DNA of 64,000 bases from Pseudomonadota bacterium (GTDB lineage: Bacteria; Pseudomonadota; Alphaproteobacteria; Sphingomonadales; Sphingomonadaceae): NCBI GenBank assembly GCA_023389105.1, contig JAEWEY010000007.1, forward strand, positions 1 through 64,000, in the 5' to 3' direction. Under the pieces are notes generated by a model. The model saw only the letters and a program-made list of their open reading frames with translations, had not been told where the DNA came from and ran no database searches. The number at the start of each line of letters is the position of its first letter. Positions within the stretch are counted from its first letter, which is position 1. Of this stretch, positions 8,347-16,255 are shown piece by piece. The translations under genes were made by a program, and so were the position numbers.

Positions 8347-8907
8347 TTAGTCCCGTGTCGCCCCGGGCTTCCAGAGGACTTCGCCACCTTCGCGCGCCGC
8401 GACGAAACGCGCGGTCACGAACAGGTGATCCGATAGCCTATTCAAATAGGCGAGGACCTTGGGATTGAGCTTTTCAGCCTCGTTTAGCGCCACCGCCGAC
8501 CGCTCCGCCCGGCGCACGATGGCGCGGGCGAGGTGCAGGGCGGCTACGGTCGCCGATCCGCCGGGCAGGATAAAGCTCTCTAGCGGCGCCAGACCGGCGT
8601 TCATCACATCGATATCACGTTCCAGCCGCTCGACCTGCGAGCCGACGATCCGCAGCGCGCCCTCGATCTTGCCGGGCGTCGCGACGTCAGCGCCGAGGTC
8701 GAAGAGGTCGTTCTGGATTTCGGTGTATTGGTCGGCGATGGCGTCCTTCTGAAGAACGGCAATGGCCATGCCGATCGCGGCATTGGCCTCGTCGACGTCG
8801 CCGATGGCGGCCATGCGCAGGCTCGACTTGCTTACGCGGCTGCCGTCGACCAGTCCCGCCGTGCCCTTGTCGCCCGTGCGGGTGTAGATCTTGTTGAGCT
8901 TGACCAT
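8347..8907 (-). CDS. Cob(I)alamin adenosyltransferase, PduO type
   Basis: 186 residues starting MVKLNKIYTRTGDKGTAGLVDGSR, the diagnostic PduO/MMAB N-terminus (TRTGDKGTT-like nucleotide-binding loop). D-V-D-E-A-N, then C-terminal ARAIVRRAERSAVAL and LNRLSDHLFVTARFVA are conserved. It transfers the adenosyl group of ATP to cob(I)alamin to make adenosylcobalamin in the cytoplasm. The start overlaps the stop of the HIG1-like gene by one base (TGATG). No cobalamin riboswitch is visible upstream, which suggests a housekeeping or scavenging role. Confidence 0.95.
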   Translation of the reverse strand: MVKLNKIYTRTGDKGTAGLVDGSRVSKSSLRMAAIGDVDEANAAIGMAIAVLQKDAIADQYTEIQNDLFDLGADVATPGKIEGALRIVGSQVERLERDIDVMNAGLAPLESFILPGGSATVAALHLARAIVRRAERSAVALNEAEKLNPKVLAYLNRLSDHLFVTARFVAAREGGEVLWKPGATRD

Positions 8908-9113
8908 CAGTGACCGGCTTGGCCGGCCACGACCAGGATCAGGACGATGATGACGATCGCGACGCCCTGGAACAGCACGCGCTTGCGCATGTAATTCTGC
9001 TGCTGCTCGCCGGTCAGGTCCTTGCCGGACGCCATGGCGATGACGCCGCGGACGAGGACGTAGGCGGTGGCAGCCATGGCCAGCACGAGCAGGATGATGA
9101 GGATGGGGGTCAT
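8907..9113 (-). CDS. HIG1/twin-transmembrane small membrane protein
   Basis: 68 residues with two hydrophobic segments (about 3-24 and 47-65) and a short polar loop, GKDLTGEQQQNYMRKRVLFQG. The loop motif M-R-x-R-V-x-x-Q resembles the HIG1 signature found in respiratory supercomplex factors and in alphaproteobacterial small proteins linked to cytochrome oxidase. It lies nine bases after gluQRS and overlaps the cobalamin adenosyltransferase start. Role is inferred only from the family. Confidence 0.8.
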   Translation of the reverse strand: MTPILIILLVLAMAATAYVLVRGVIAMASGKDLTGEQQQNYMRKRVLFQGVAIVIIVLILVVAGQAGH

Positions 9114-9122
9114 GGGGGCTAT

Positions 9123-9959
9123 TTAGGCGTCCTGAAGACGAAAGCCAGACGGCACATCGCCCGCGAGAAGCTGGCGGACGAGGTCGGGTCCATCGACGCC
9201 GGCTTCGCGCATTGCCGTGAGCGTCGGGGCCAGGTCGCGCTTGGCGAGACGGCGGCCGTCGAGGTGGGTGATCAGCGGGTGATGGAGGTAGGTCGGCTCG
9301 GGCAGGCCAAGCAACTGCTGGAGCAGGCGCTGAATCGGAGTCGACGGGCGAAGGTCAGCGCCGCGCACGACCATTGTCACGCCGCTCTCCGCATCGTCGA
9401 CGACGCATGACAGGTGGTAGGAGGCGGGCGCATCCTTGCGGGCGAGGATCGCGTCGCCGATATCCTCGGGCTTGGCGGCGAAACGGCTACCGTCGCGCTC
9501 GGTCCAGGACGGCAGGCCGGTTAGCGCCAGCGCCGCCGTGGAATCCAGGCGCCAGCTGTGCGGCGTCGTCGCCCGTCGGTCCGGATCGTCGGGAAGGTTG
9601 CGGCAGGTACCGGGATAGGACGTCGCGGCATCGCCGTGCGGCGCGGTCAGCGACTGGGCGATATCGGCGCGGGTGCAGAAGCAGGCGTAGGCCAAGCCTC
9701 GGGCACGCAGATCGTCCAGCGCGGCCTGATAGAGTGCGGTACGCTGCGATTGCACCAGCACCGGTTCGTCCCAATCGATGTCGAGCCAGCGCAAATCCTC
9801 GAAGATGCCATTGACGAATTCCGGCTTGCAGCGCGTCTGATCCAAATCCTCGATGCGCAACCGGAAACCATCGCCCGCTGCCCGCCCCATCGCGGCGCTG
9901 TAAGCATGCCCCAGATGCAGCCGCCCCGACGGCGAGGGCGCGAACCGCGTCACAATCAT
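9123..9959 (-). CDS. gluQRS: Glutamyl-Q tRNA(Asp) synthetase
   Basis: 278 residues, much shorter than GltX because the anticodon-binding domain is absent. The N-terminus IVTRFAPSPSGRLHLGH carries the class I HIGH-type motif. RIEDLDQTRC follows, and C-F-C-T (about 95-98) with a later Y-x-x-x-C (SYPGTCR) marks the zinc site of this family. The KMSKS region is degenerate (DGRRLAKRDLAP), as is usual. The enzyme activates glutamate without tRNA and transfers it to the queuosine base at position 34 of tRNA(Asp). First gene of a long minus-strand run. Confidence 0.95.
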   Translation of the reverse strand: MIVTRFAPSPSGRLHLGHAYSAAMGRAAGDGFRLRIEDLDQTRCKPEFVNGIFEDLRWLDIDWDEPVLVQSQRTALYQAALDDLRARGLAYACFCTRADIAQSLTAPHGDAATSYPGTCRNLPDDPDRRATTPHSWRLDSTAALALTGLPSWTERDGSRFAAKPEDIGDAILARKDAPASYHLSCVVDDAESGVTMVVRGADLRPSTPIQRLLQQLLGLPEPTYLHHPLITHLDGRRLAKRDLAPTLTAMREAGVDGPDLVRQLLAGDVPSGFRLQDA

Positions 9960-10005
9960 GTGAATTGTGTCCGAAAGGACTCTTGACGGTGAGTCATGGA
10001 AAGTG

Positions 10006-10023
10006 GTGTCATGCGCATGTCAC
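10006..10023. repeat. 18-base near-perfect dyad between gluQRS and the HNH gene
   Basis: GTGTCATGCGCATGTCAC is symmetric except for one central T/T pair; the inner ten bases CATGCGCATG are a perfect palindrome. It lies in the 187-base divergent spacer (9960-10146), which otherwise holds only a TTGACG hexamer at 9983-9988 flanked by GACTC and GAGTC. A dimeric regulator could bind here, but no partner protein is identifiable. Confidence 0.35.
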
Positions 10024-10146
10024 GCCGGGTTGGCATCCGGAGGGCAACAAGGGAAGATGGGCCGCACCGCCCTCTCCACCTTGAGTGCGACGGGGCCGGA
10101 GAGCAGCAGTTCGGTTCGAACCGAACGAAAGGCTGTTCGCGCGTCC

Positions 10147-10713
10147 ATGTATCACCCTGAACTCATCCGCCATCCTGAGAGCTGCCCGGCGCTGGTGCTC
10201 AACGCCGATTACACGCCGCTGTCCTATTACCCACTGTCTTTGTGGCCATGGCAGACGGCGGTGAAGGCGATGTTCCTCGAACGCGTCGATGTCGTCGCCC
10301 ACTACGAGCGGGAGGTGCACAGCCCGAGCACGGCGCTGAAGCTGCCCAGCGTGATTGCGCTGCGCCAGTTCGTGCGGCCCAACGAATATCCTGCGTTTAC
10401 CCGCTTCAACCTGTTCCTGCGCGACAAATTCCAGTGCGTTTACTGCGGGACGCGCAAAGAGCTGACCTTCGATCACGTCATCCCGCGTGCCTACGGCGGC
10501 CGCACGACCTGGGAAAATGTCGCGACCGCCTGCGCGCCCTGCAACCTGCGCAAGGGCGGGCGCACGCCTGTCGAGGCGCACATGCACATCATGCGCGAAC
10601 CGATCCGCCCGACCAGCTGGCAGTTGCAGGAGCATGGCCGCGCTTTCCCGCCCAATTACCTGCACCAGAGCTGGCGGGATTATCTCTATTGGGACGTCGA
10701 GCTCGAGGCCTAA
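10147..10713 (+). CDS. HNH endonuclease
   Basis: 188 residues from the ATG at 10147; longer in-frame extensions upstream do not look like family sequence. The C-terminal half is a clear HNH domain: FQCVYCGTRKELTFDHVIPRA supplies C97, C100 and D109-H110, then TWENVATACAPCN gives N124, C129 and C132. The N-terminus PALVLNADYTPLSYYPLSLW is typical of the widespread alphaproteobacterial HNH family. Such proteins are near-universal in the group and appear to be housekeeping rather than restriction enzymes; the substrate is unknown. No methyltransferase is adjacent. Confidence 0.9.
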   Translation: MYHPELIRHPESCPALVLNADYTPLSYYPLSLWPWQTAVKAMFLERVDVVAHYEREVHSPSTALKLPSVIALRQFVRPNEYPAFTRFNLFLRDKFQCVYCGTRKELTFDHVIPRAYGGRTTWENVATACAPCNLRKGGRTPVEAHMHIMREPIRPTSWQLQEHGRAFPPNYLHQSWRDYLYWDVELEA

Positions 10714-10749
10714 CGCGCCCTTAACCATCTTCGCGTAGCGCTGCTCGCG

Positions 10750-11256
10750 ATGGACATTCGCTATCCAGAGCCTGACGAGCGGCCGCGCATCCTGGTGGTC
10801 GAACCCAATCGCACCAACCTCGGGGTGATCGCCCGCCGCCTCGGTGAGGCCGGCTACCGCGTGACCACCGCCGACAGCGGAGCAACGGCGATTGCCGAGC
10901 TTTATCGTTTGCCGATCGATCTGGTGCTGGCCGAACTCATCATGCCGCGGATGAGCGGCGCGGAACTGGCGCGGGCAATTCGCGGCGAGGTGCAATGGAA
11001 CGAACTGCCGATCATGCTGATCACCGGCAAATCGGATCCCAAGGGCGCCGTTAACGCTTATGAGAGCGGCGCGGACGATGTGGTCCTGAAGCCCTTCCAC
11101 TTCGAAGTGCTGATCGCGCGGATCGAGCGGCGCATCCAGCGCGCGCGGGCGATGAAGCGGTTGCAAGAAGACAATGCCGCGCTGGACGCCCGCATCGTCG
11201 AGCGCGCGATCCAGATCGGCGAACTACGGGACGCGCTGGCTAACGCCCGGCGATGA
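10750..11256 (+). CDS. Receiver-domain protein with Glu at the phosphoacceptor position
   Basis: 168 residues: a receiver domain (about 12-125) and a basic C-terminal helix (about 128-167, probably coiled coil), with no DNA-binding or enzyme domain. The fold motifs are clear: RILVVEPNRTN, LVLAELIMPRMSG, LPIMLITGKSD and GADDVVLKPFHFEVL. The usual phospho-Asp is Glu (E62), and the acidic pair is E18-P19 instead of D-D. T92 and K114 are kept. Phosphorylation is therefore doubtful, and a constitutive or phosphomimetic partner-binding role is likelier. The 3' end overlaps the convergent galU by 17 bases. No histidine kinase is adjacent. Confidence 0.85.
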   Translation: MDIRYPEPDERPRILVVEPNRTNLGVIARRLGEAGYRVTTADSGATAIAELYRLPIDLVLAELIMPRMSGAELARAIRGEVQWNELPIMLITGKSDPKGAVNAYESGADDVVLKPFHFEVLIARIERRIQRARAMKRLQEDNAALDARIVERAIQIGELRDALANARR

Positions 11257-12097
11257 ACTCGCGCACGGCCGGGGCAACGTCGCCGCGCTCCAGCGCCATC
11301 GCCAGATTTGCGATCACGAAACCCGCCGCACTGCCGCAATCGTAACGCTGGCCTTCGAAGCGGAAGGCGTGGAACGGTTGCTGTCCGATCAGTTTGGCCA
11401 TGGCGTCAGTGAGCTGGATCTCGCCGCCCGCGCCGCGCTCCTGCGCGTCGAGCGCGCGCATGACTTCGGGCTGCAAGATGTAGCGTCCGGGCAGCATCAG
11501 GTTCGACGGCGCCGTGCCGGGCGCGGGCTTTTCGACGAGGCCGCGGATTTCAGTCAGCGGACCGTCCGTGGCGCCGGGATCGACCACGCCATATTGATGA
11601 GTCTGATCGTCGGGTACTTCGAGCGCGGCCACCAGATTGCCGCCAACGCGATCGTAGGCCTCGATCATCTGCGCCAGGCAATTGGGCGTGCCGTACATCA
11701 ACTCGTCGGGAAGCAGCACCGCGAACGGCTCATCCCCGATGATGTGCCGCGCGCACCACACCGCGTGGCCAAGGCCAAGCGGCTGCTGCTGGCGGACCGT
11801 CACCACTTCGCCGAAGCTGGCGTTGCTCGGCTCGAGGATGTCGAGGCTCTTGTTCTTGCCCTTGAGCGTGGCCTCCAGCTCGAAGGCCTGATCGAAATAG
11901 TCGACCAGGGACGATTTGCCGCGGCCGGTGACGAAGATCAGTTGCTCGATGCCCGCTTCGCGCGCTTCGTCGACCGCATATTGAATGAGCGGCCGGTCGA
12001 CGACCGTGATCATTTCCTTGGGAATGCTCTTGGTGGCGGGCAGAAGACGCGTGCCGAGGCCAGCGACCGGAAATACGGCCTTGCGAACTTTGGTCAT
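11240..12097 (-). CDS. galU: UTP-glucose-1-phosphate uridylyltransferase
   Basis: 285 residues with the nucleotidyltransferase signature FPVAGLGTRLLPATKSIPKEM at the N-terminus and conserved VDRPLIQYAVDEA, then PLGLGHAVWCA, PFAVLLPDELM and GLVEKPAPG. It makes UDP-glucose, the precursor of UDP-galactose, UDP-glucuronate and many envelope polysaccharides. The start overlaps the stop of a small lipoprotein gene (ATGA), so the two are co-translated. Confidence 0.97.
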   Translation of the reverse strand: MTKVRKAVFPVAGLGTRLLPATKSIPKEMITVVDRPLIQYAVDEAREAGIEQLIFVTGRGKSSLVDYFDQAFELEATLKGKNKSLDILEPSNASFGEVVTVRQQQPLGLGHAVWCARHIIGDEPFAVLLPDELMYGTPNCLAQMIEAYDRVGGNLVAALEVPDDQTHQYGVVDPGATDGPLTEIRGLVEKPAPGTAPSNLMLPGRYILQPEVMRALDAQERGAGGEIQLTDAMAKLIGQQPFHAFRFEGQRYDCGSAAGFVIANLAMALERGDVAPAVREFIAGR

Positions 12098-12411
12098 TTC
12101 GGTGTGCTTTGTCCCATCTGATTGGACGTCGGGTCGGCACCGGCGGGAAGCGAGGGCGCCATCCCACCGGCGGGTGGCGGCAGGTCGAACGGGTCGGATT
12201 GGCGTGGCTGCGATCGCTTAACCAGCTCGTCGACGCGCTCGGGGCGGGCATAGGCCGGCGCGGTCAGGAGCTGTTCGGGTGACGGCGTCGTGCGGGCCAT
12301 CAGTGGTTTGACCGGAAGCGCCCGACCCGGCGCCGGCTTCAGACTGGCTTCGCGACCGCATCCTGCCATTGCCAGCAGGCTCCCGATCACCACAATCCGC
12401 TTCGCCTTCAT
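12094..12411 (-). CDS. Small lipoprotein, unknown function
   Basis: 105 residues starting MKAKRIVVIGSLLAMAGCGRE. The lipobox is A-M-A-G-C, with Cys18 as the lipidation site. The mature part is low-complexity and proline-rich (PAPGRALPVKPLMARTTPSPEQLL, DPFDLPPPAGG) and has no recognised domain. Proximity to galU (ATGA overlap) suggests envelope assembly, but nothing more can be claimed. Divergent from the TlpA-like gene across a 39-base spacer. Confidence 0.75.
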   Translation of the reverse strand: MKAKRIVVIGSLLAMAGCGREASLKPAPGRALPVKPLMARTTPSPEQLLTAPAYARPERVDELVKRSQPRQSDPFDLPPPAGGMAPSLPAGADPTSNQMGQSTPK

Positions 12412-12438
12412 GGGCTCCGAGTAGCCGCTCGCCGCCCG

Positions 12439-12452
12439 ATGCGCTAGCGCAT
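12439..12452. promoter_or_regulatory. Perfect 14-base palindrome at the tlpA-like start
   Basis: ATGCGCTAGCGCAT is perfectly symmetric and overlaps the first ATG (12451) of the thioredoxin-like gene, inside the divergent spacer shared with the lipoprotein-galU pair. It could be an operator for one or both directions. It equally makes the ATG at 12451 a poor start, favouring the second ATG at 12457. Confidence 0.4.
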
Positions 12453-13029
12453 GAGGATGCGCATCTTTCCAATCGCCGCCGCTGCCCTCCTGATCACCGC
12501 ATGCCAGCAAAAGGCCGAAGCGCCGCCTGCCGCGAACGAGGCGGCCAATGCGGCCGACGACACGAGCGGGGTCAAAGGCGTGCATCGCGACAGCAAGGGC
12601 AAGCTTCCGCCCGACGCGCAATTCACCGATGGCTCGGGAAAGCCGGTGCGGATTGCCGACTTCAAGGGCAAGCCCGTTTTGGTGAATCTCTGGGCCAGCT
12701 GGTGCGCGCCCTGCGTCAAGGAATTGCCGACGCTCGACAAGCTGGCAGCGAGCGGGAAGATCGAGGTGCTGGCGGTCAGCCAGGACACGGGTCCGCAGGC
12801 GTCGGTCGTTGCGTTCCTCAAGGAACACAAGATCGCGACGCTGAAGCCTTACCACGACGAGAAGATGGGGCTGTCAGGTGCGCTTGGGCCGGACGTCGTG
12901 CTGCCGACGTCGATCCTGTTCGATGCCAACGGCAAGGAAGTCTGGCGCTACGTCGGCGACCTCGACTGGACGAGTGCCGAAGCGGCTAAGCTTCTCGCGG
13001 AAGCGGGCGCGGCGCCGTCAGCCGGCTGA
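12451..13029 (+). CDS. TlpA/ResA-like thiol-disulfide oxidoreductase lipoprotein
   Basis: 192 residues. The signal peptide ends in the lipobox L-I-T-A-C (Cys18), followed by an Ala/Glu-rich linker, then a thioredoxin fold from about residue 50 with active site NLWASWCAPCVKELP (C-A-P-C). The cis-proline is in DVVLPTSILFD. It probably acts in the periplasm, reducing disulfides, for instance during cytochrome c maturation, though no ccm genes are nearby. Two ATGs (12451 and 12457) could start it; the palindrome over the first favours the second. The 3' end overlaps the convergent EamA gene by 44 bases. Confidence 0.92.
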   Translation: MRMRIFPIAAAALLITACQQKAEAPPAANEAANAADDTSGVKGVHRDSKGKLPPDAQFTDGSGKPVRIADFKGKPVLVNLWASWCAPCVKELPTLDKLAASGKIEVLAVSQDTGPQASVVAFLKEHKIATLKPYHDEKMGLSGALGPDVVLPTSILFDANGKEVWRYVGDLDWTSAEAAKLLAEAGAAPSAG

Positions 13030-13996
13030 TCAGTCGTCCGTCGATCGCGGCGAGGCCCAGTGCAATCAGGCCGAGGCCGAGGAAGTCCTGCGGCGCCAGC
13101 GTCTCGCCGAGGAACAGCGCGCCGAGCAGGATCGCGACCGGCGGCACGAGCAAAGTGACGAGCAGCGCGTTCGTCGCGCCCGACGTCTCGATCAGCCGGA
13201 AGTAAAGCACGTAGCCGAACGCGGTGCAAAAGAGGGCGAGCGCAGTGATCGCGGCCCAAGCGCTGAGTGGCGGGAGCGGCTGCGTCCACGGCTGGTCGAA
13301 GAACATCGACATCGGCAACATGATAAGGGCCGCGGCAGTCATCTGGCCGGTGGTGACGCTGAGCGGCGAAATACCTTGGCGGCGGAAACGGCGCGCCCAA
13401 ACTGCGGCGAGCGCATAACTGAGCGATGCCGCGACGCAGGCGAGCTGGGCAAGGCCGCTGGTGCCGAGGTTCGATAGCAAGGCCGGGCCAATCATCGTTG
13501 CGACGCCGCCGAAGCCGAGCAGCACGCCGGCAATCTTGCGCGGCGTCATGCGCTCGTCGCTGGTCAGGAAGTGGGCGACGACCACGCCCCAAATTGGAGT
13601 CGTAGCGTTGAGGATCGACGCCAGGCCGCTGGCGATGTGCGTCTGGCCCCAACCGAACAGGGTGAAAGGCAAGGCGTTGTTGAGCAGGGCGAGGAGAAAA
13701 ATCGAGCCCCAGGCGCTCGGCGGCAGGCCTAGGCCCTGGCCCTTGAAGCGCAGGAACAACCACATCGCCGCGGCAGCGATCGTCACACGCAGCCAGACGT
13801 AGGTCAGCGGATGCACGTGCTTCACGGCGACGCCGATGAAGAAGAAGGCGCCGCCCCAGATCACCGCCAGCACCGCAAGGATCAGCCAGTCAGCGCGATT
13901 CATTTGCGTGCGGATCATGTGCCCGTCGTGCGGGACAACCGGCGCGGCGGCTTCCGCCTGCTTGTGGTCAAAGGCGTGGGGATCGACGGGTTTCAT
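12986..13996 (-). CDS. EamA-domain transporter of the drug/metabolite superfamily
   Basis: 336 residues with ten predicted transmembrane segments arranged as two EamA repeats (about 33-165 and 178-320). Typical signatures are LAVIWGGAFFFIGVAV in repeat 1 and LGLIALGLAAIDGR at the end of repeat 2. A polar N-terminal extension of about 30 residues precedes helix 1; a later start at one of the two Met codons near residues 27-32 is possible. The substrate of these exporters cannot be told from sequence. Convergent with the TlpA-like gene. Confidence 0.9.
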   Translation of the reverse strand: MKPVDPHAFDHKQAEAAAPVVPHDGHMIRTQMNRADWLILAVLAVIWGGAFFFIGVAVKHVHPLTYVWLRVTIAAAAMWLFLRFKGQGLGLPPSAWGSIFLLALLNNALPFTLFGWGQTHIASGLASILNATTPIWGVVVAHFLTSDERMTPRKIAGVLLGFGGVATMIGPALLSNLGTSGLAQLACVAASLSYALAAVWARRFRRQGISPLSVTTGQMTAAALIMLPMSMFFDQPWTQPLPPLSAWAAITALALFCTAFGYVLYFRLIETSGATNALLVTLLVPPVAILLGALFLGETLAPQDFLGLGLIALGLAAIDGRLISRLTAPRPLPREA

Positions 13997-14055
13997 GGCC
14001 TGCGCAAGTTACGTCGCGGGGCCATAAGGCCGCCAACAAATGCGCGGCCGCGAGC

Positions 14056-14072
14056 GATAAGCTGGGCTTATC
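14056..14072. repeat. Short inverted repeat at the dapD stop codon
   Basis: GATAAGC (14056-14062) and GCTTATC (14066-14072) flank a three-base spacer and touch the dapD stop (TAG at 14074-14072). No T-run follows on the minus strand, so it is not a classic terminator. It could protect the mRNA 3' end or pause transcription before the EamA gene. The rest of the spacer (13997-14055) holds nothing else recognisable. Confidence 0.35.
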
Positions 14073-14893
14073 TAGTCGCGGAGCAGCTCATTGATGCTGG
14101 TCTTTGACCGCGTGCGCTCGTCGACGCGCTTGACGATGACTGCGCAGGCCAGGCTCGGCCCGCCGTTCTTGCCCGGCAGCGCGCCCGGTACGACGACCGA
14201 ATATTCGGGCACGCGGCCGTAGAAGACCTCGCCCGAGGCGCGGTCGACGATCTTGGTCGAAGCGCCGAGAAATACGCCCATCGACAGCACCGCGCCGCGC
14301 TCGACGATGACGCCTTCGGCGACCTCGGAGCGCGCGCCGATGAAGCAATCGTCCTCGATGATCACCGGCCCCGCCTGCAGCGGCTCGAGCACGCCGCCAA
14401 TCCCGGCGCCCCCAGAGATGTGGACGTTGCGGCCGATCTGCGCGCAGCTGCCCACCGTCGCCCAGGTGTCGACCATCGTCCCCTCGCCGACGCGCGCGCC
14501 TATATTTACGAAGCTCGGCATCAGCACCGCGCCCGGCGCGATAAAGGCGCCGCGGCGGACGATCGCGCCGGGAACGGCACGGAAGGCGGCCGTCTGAAAA
14601 TCCTTTTCGCCCCAACCGGCGAACTTGGAGGGGACCTTATCCCACCAATGGGCGCCGCCGGGCCCGCCGGAAATTGCTTCCATCGGGTTAAGTCGGAATG
14701 AGAGCAGCACGGCCTTCTTCAGCCATTGCTGGACGACCCACTGACCGCCAGTCTTCTCCGCGATCCGCGCGTCGCCGCTGTCGAGCGCGGCAATGGCGGC
14801 ATCGACGGCCGTACGAACGGTACCCTTGGTATCGCTACCTAGTGAGTCGCGATCTTCCCAAGCTTGATCGATGACTGCCTGCAGATCGCTCAT
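14072..14893 (-). CDS. dapD: 2,3,4,5-tetrahydropyridine-2,6-dicarboxylate N-succinyltransferase
   Basis: 273 residues from the ATG at 14893, which overlaps the upstream stop (ATGA). An N-terminal helical part is followed by a left-handed parallel beta-helix built from hexapeptide repeats (about 105-240), including FIAPGAVLMPSFVNIGARVG, DTWATVGSCAQIG and NVHISGGAGIGGV. The C-terminus has the catalytic-region YSVVVPGALP. DapD adds succinyl-CoA to tetrahydrodipicolinate in the lysine/diaminopimelate pathway that feeds peptidoglycan. Confidence 0.97.
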   Translation of the reverse strand: MSDLQAVIDQAWEDRDSLGSDTKGTVRTAVDAAIAALDSGDARIAEKTGGQWVVQQWLKKAVLLSFRLNPMEAISGGPGGAHWWDKVPSKFAGWGEKDFQTAAFRAVPGAIVRRGAFIAPGAVLMPSFVNIGARVGEGTMVDTWATVGSCAQIGRNVHISGGAGIGGVLEPLQAGPVIIEDDCFIGARSEVAEGVIVERGAVLSMGVFLGASTKIVDRASGEVFYGRVPEYSVVVPGALPGKNGGPSLACAVIVKRVDERTRSKTSINELLRD

Positions 14894-15561
14894 TCGCTCG
14901 TCTCCAAAATGGTGTGCAGCCATTCGCCGACATCGGTCACCCGCACGTCGACGATGGCATCTTCGTAGCCGTGGCTACCGCGCTCCGACCCATTGTCCAC
15001 CCAAACCGTCGTCATCCCGAGCTGCTTTGCCGGCGCGAGGTTGCGGACCATGTCTTCCGCCATCAGCGCCTCGGTCGGCTCGATCCCGAATTGATCGAGC
15101 AGCTTGCGATAGCCGTGAACCTCCGGCTTTGGGGTGAGGTCGGCGGCGAAGATGTCGTGCAGATGGTCGACCTCGGCGGCAACGCCGAGCCGCTCGAGTA
15201 CCTTCCACGCATAATCGGCGCTGCCGTTGGTGTGAATGAACTTGCGGCCGGGCAGCCGCGCCATGGCCGCGATCAGGCGATCGTCGCGCGCGACGCGGTC
15301 GAGCGGGATGTCGTGGACGTCGACCATGAAGTGATGAGGATCAACGTCGTGGTGTTTCATCAGCCCTGCTAGCGTGGTGCCCGATCCGTGGAAGTGCATC
15401 TTCTGGACGCGGCGCGCCTCGACTGGGTCCACTCCGAGCAGCCGCTCGATATAGGCGGTCATTCGCTGATCGATCAGCTCGAACAGCCGGCAGTCGTGCG
15501 GGTACAGGCAGTTATCGAGATCGAAGATCCAGTCGCGGATATGAGCGAAACGCGGGTTCAT
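14890..15561 (-). CDS. HAD-family pyrimidine 5'-nucleotidase (SDT1/PHM8-like)
   Basis: 223 residues. HAD motif I is FDLDNCLYP (D-x-D-x-x-L-Y), motif II is FIHTNGS, the motif III lysine is in DLTPKPEVHGY and motif IV is MAEDMVRN. The DNxLYP form marks the pyrimidine 5'-nucleotidase subfamily common in proteobacteria. It should dephosphorylate UMP/CMP or related metabolites in the cytoplasm. It is coupled to dapD by a 4-base overlap, an arrangement without a clear pathway link. Confidence 0.92.
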   Translation of the reverse strand: MNPRFAHIRDWIFDLDNCLYPHDCRLFELIDQRMTAYIERLLGVDPVEARRVQKMHFHGSGTTLAGLMKHHDVDPHHFMVDVHDIPLDRVARDDRLIAAMARLPGRKFIHTNGSADYAWKVLERLGVAAEVDHLHDIFAADLTPKPEVHGYRKLLDQFGIEPTEALMAEDMVRNLAPAKQLGMTTVWVDNGSERGSHGYEDAIVDVRVTDVGEWLHTILETSE

Positions 15562-15593
15562 CGCGGCGCCCTAGCGGCGCTCGAAGCGAAGGC

Positions 15594-15857
15594 CTAGCGC
15601 CCGCGCGGGTTCCGATAGTCGGTCATGGTCAGCGGGGCGGGGCAGCCCGAGATCCGGCGATCGACGGCCATGAAGGTCTGGCCCGGCGGCAGCTTGTTCA
15701 GCGGCACCGCGTGCGGCGTCTTGCCCATCTTGCGGGCGAGCGACATCGGCGTTTCCGGGCAATTCTTCGCTTCAGGCGACGGGTTGATGACCGGCGTGTC
15801 GCGGGCGGGTTGGACGGCGCCAGACGCGGCGAACAAGGCGGTTACCAGCAGGAGCAT
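15594..15857 (-). CDS. Small exported hypothetical protein
   Basis: 87 residues. MLLLVTALFAASGAVQPA looks like a cleavable signal peptide. The mature part is basic with two cysteines (KNCPETPMSL and RRISGCPAPL) that may form a disulfide. No known domain is recognised. It lies 38 bases after sufA and 32 bases before the nucleotidase, within the same minus-strand run. Confidence 0.6.
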   Translation of the reverse strand: MLLLVTALFAASGAVQPARDTPVINPSPEAKNCPETPMSLARKMGKTPHAVPLNKLPPGQTFMAVDRRISGCPAPLTMTDYRNPRGR

Positions 15858-15895
15858 GACGTTTCTCCTCGTGGCGCCGCCTTACCAAATTTCGG

Positions 15896-16255
15896 CTAGA
15901 CGGTGAAGCTTTCGCCGCAGCCGCAGGCGCCCTTGGCGTTCGGGTTTTCGAACACGAAGCCCGCCGCGAAATCGTCTTCGCGCCAGTCCATGGTCGAACC
16001 GATCAGGTAGAGGACGCTAGCGCCGTCGACGTAGAAAGTGCCACCGGGCGTTTCGATCTTCTCGTCGAACTTCTGCTCCTCGGTTACATAATCGACCGAG
16101 TAAGCGAGGCCCGAGCAGCCGCGGCGTGGCGTCGATAGTTTGACGCCGATCGCGCCGCCGGGTGCGCGGCTCATCAGTTCGGCGATGCGCGCTTCCGCCG
16201 ACGGGGTCAGCGTGATCGCGGCTGGGCGCGCGCGGACCTTGGTTTCCTGGTTCAT
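15896..16255 (-). CDS. sufA: A-type iron-sulfur carrier protein (SufA/IscA/ErpA family)
   Basis: 119 residues with the three invariant cysteines of the HesB/IscA family: GCSGLAY and C-terminal GACGCGESF (C-G-C). The N-terminus AAITLTPSAEARIAELM is typical. It accepts an Fe-S cluster from SufBCD and delivers it to apoproteins. Last SUF gene of the operon; overlaps sufT by four bases. Confidence 0.93.
   Translation of the reverse strand: MNQETKVRARPAAITLTPSAEARIAELMSRAPGGAIGVKLSTPRRGCSGLAYSVDYVTEEQKFDEKIETPGGTFYVDGASVLYLIGSTMDWREDDFAAGFVFENPNAKGACGCGESFTV

Noticed and set aside
8908..9122. Possible cobalamin riboswitch before the adenosyltransferase gene
   Set aside because: The upstream region is coding (HIG1-like gene), and no B12-box was seen.
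14040..14055. GCGGCCGC palindrome in the dapD-EamA spacer
   Set aside because: A single GC-rich eight-base palindrome is expected by chance at this base composition.
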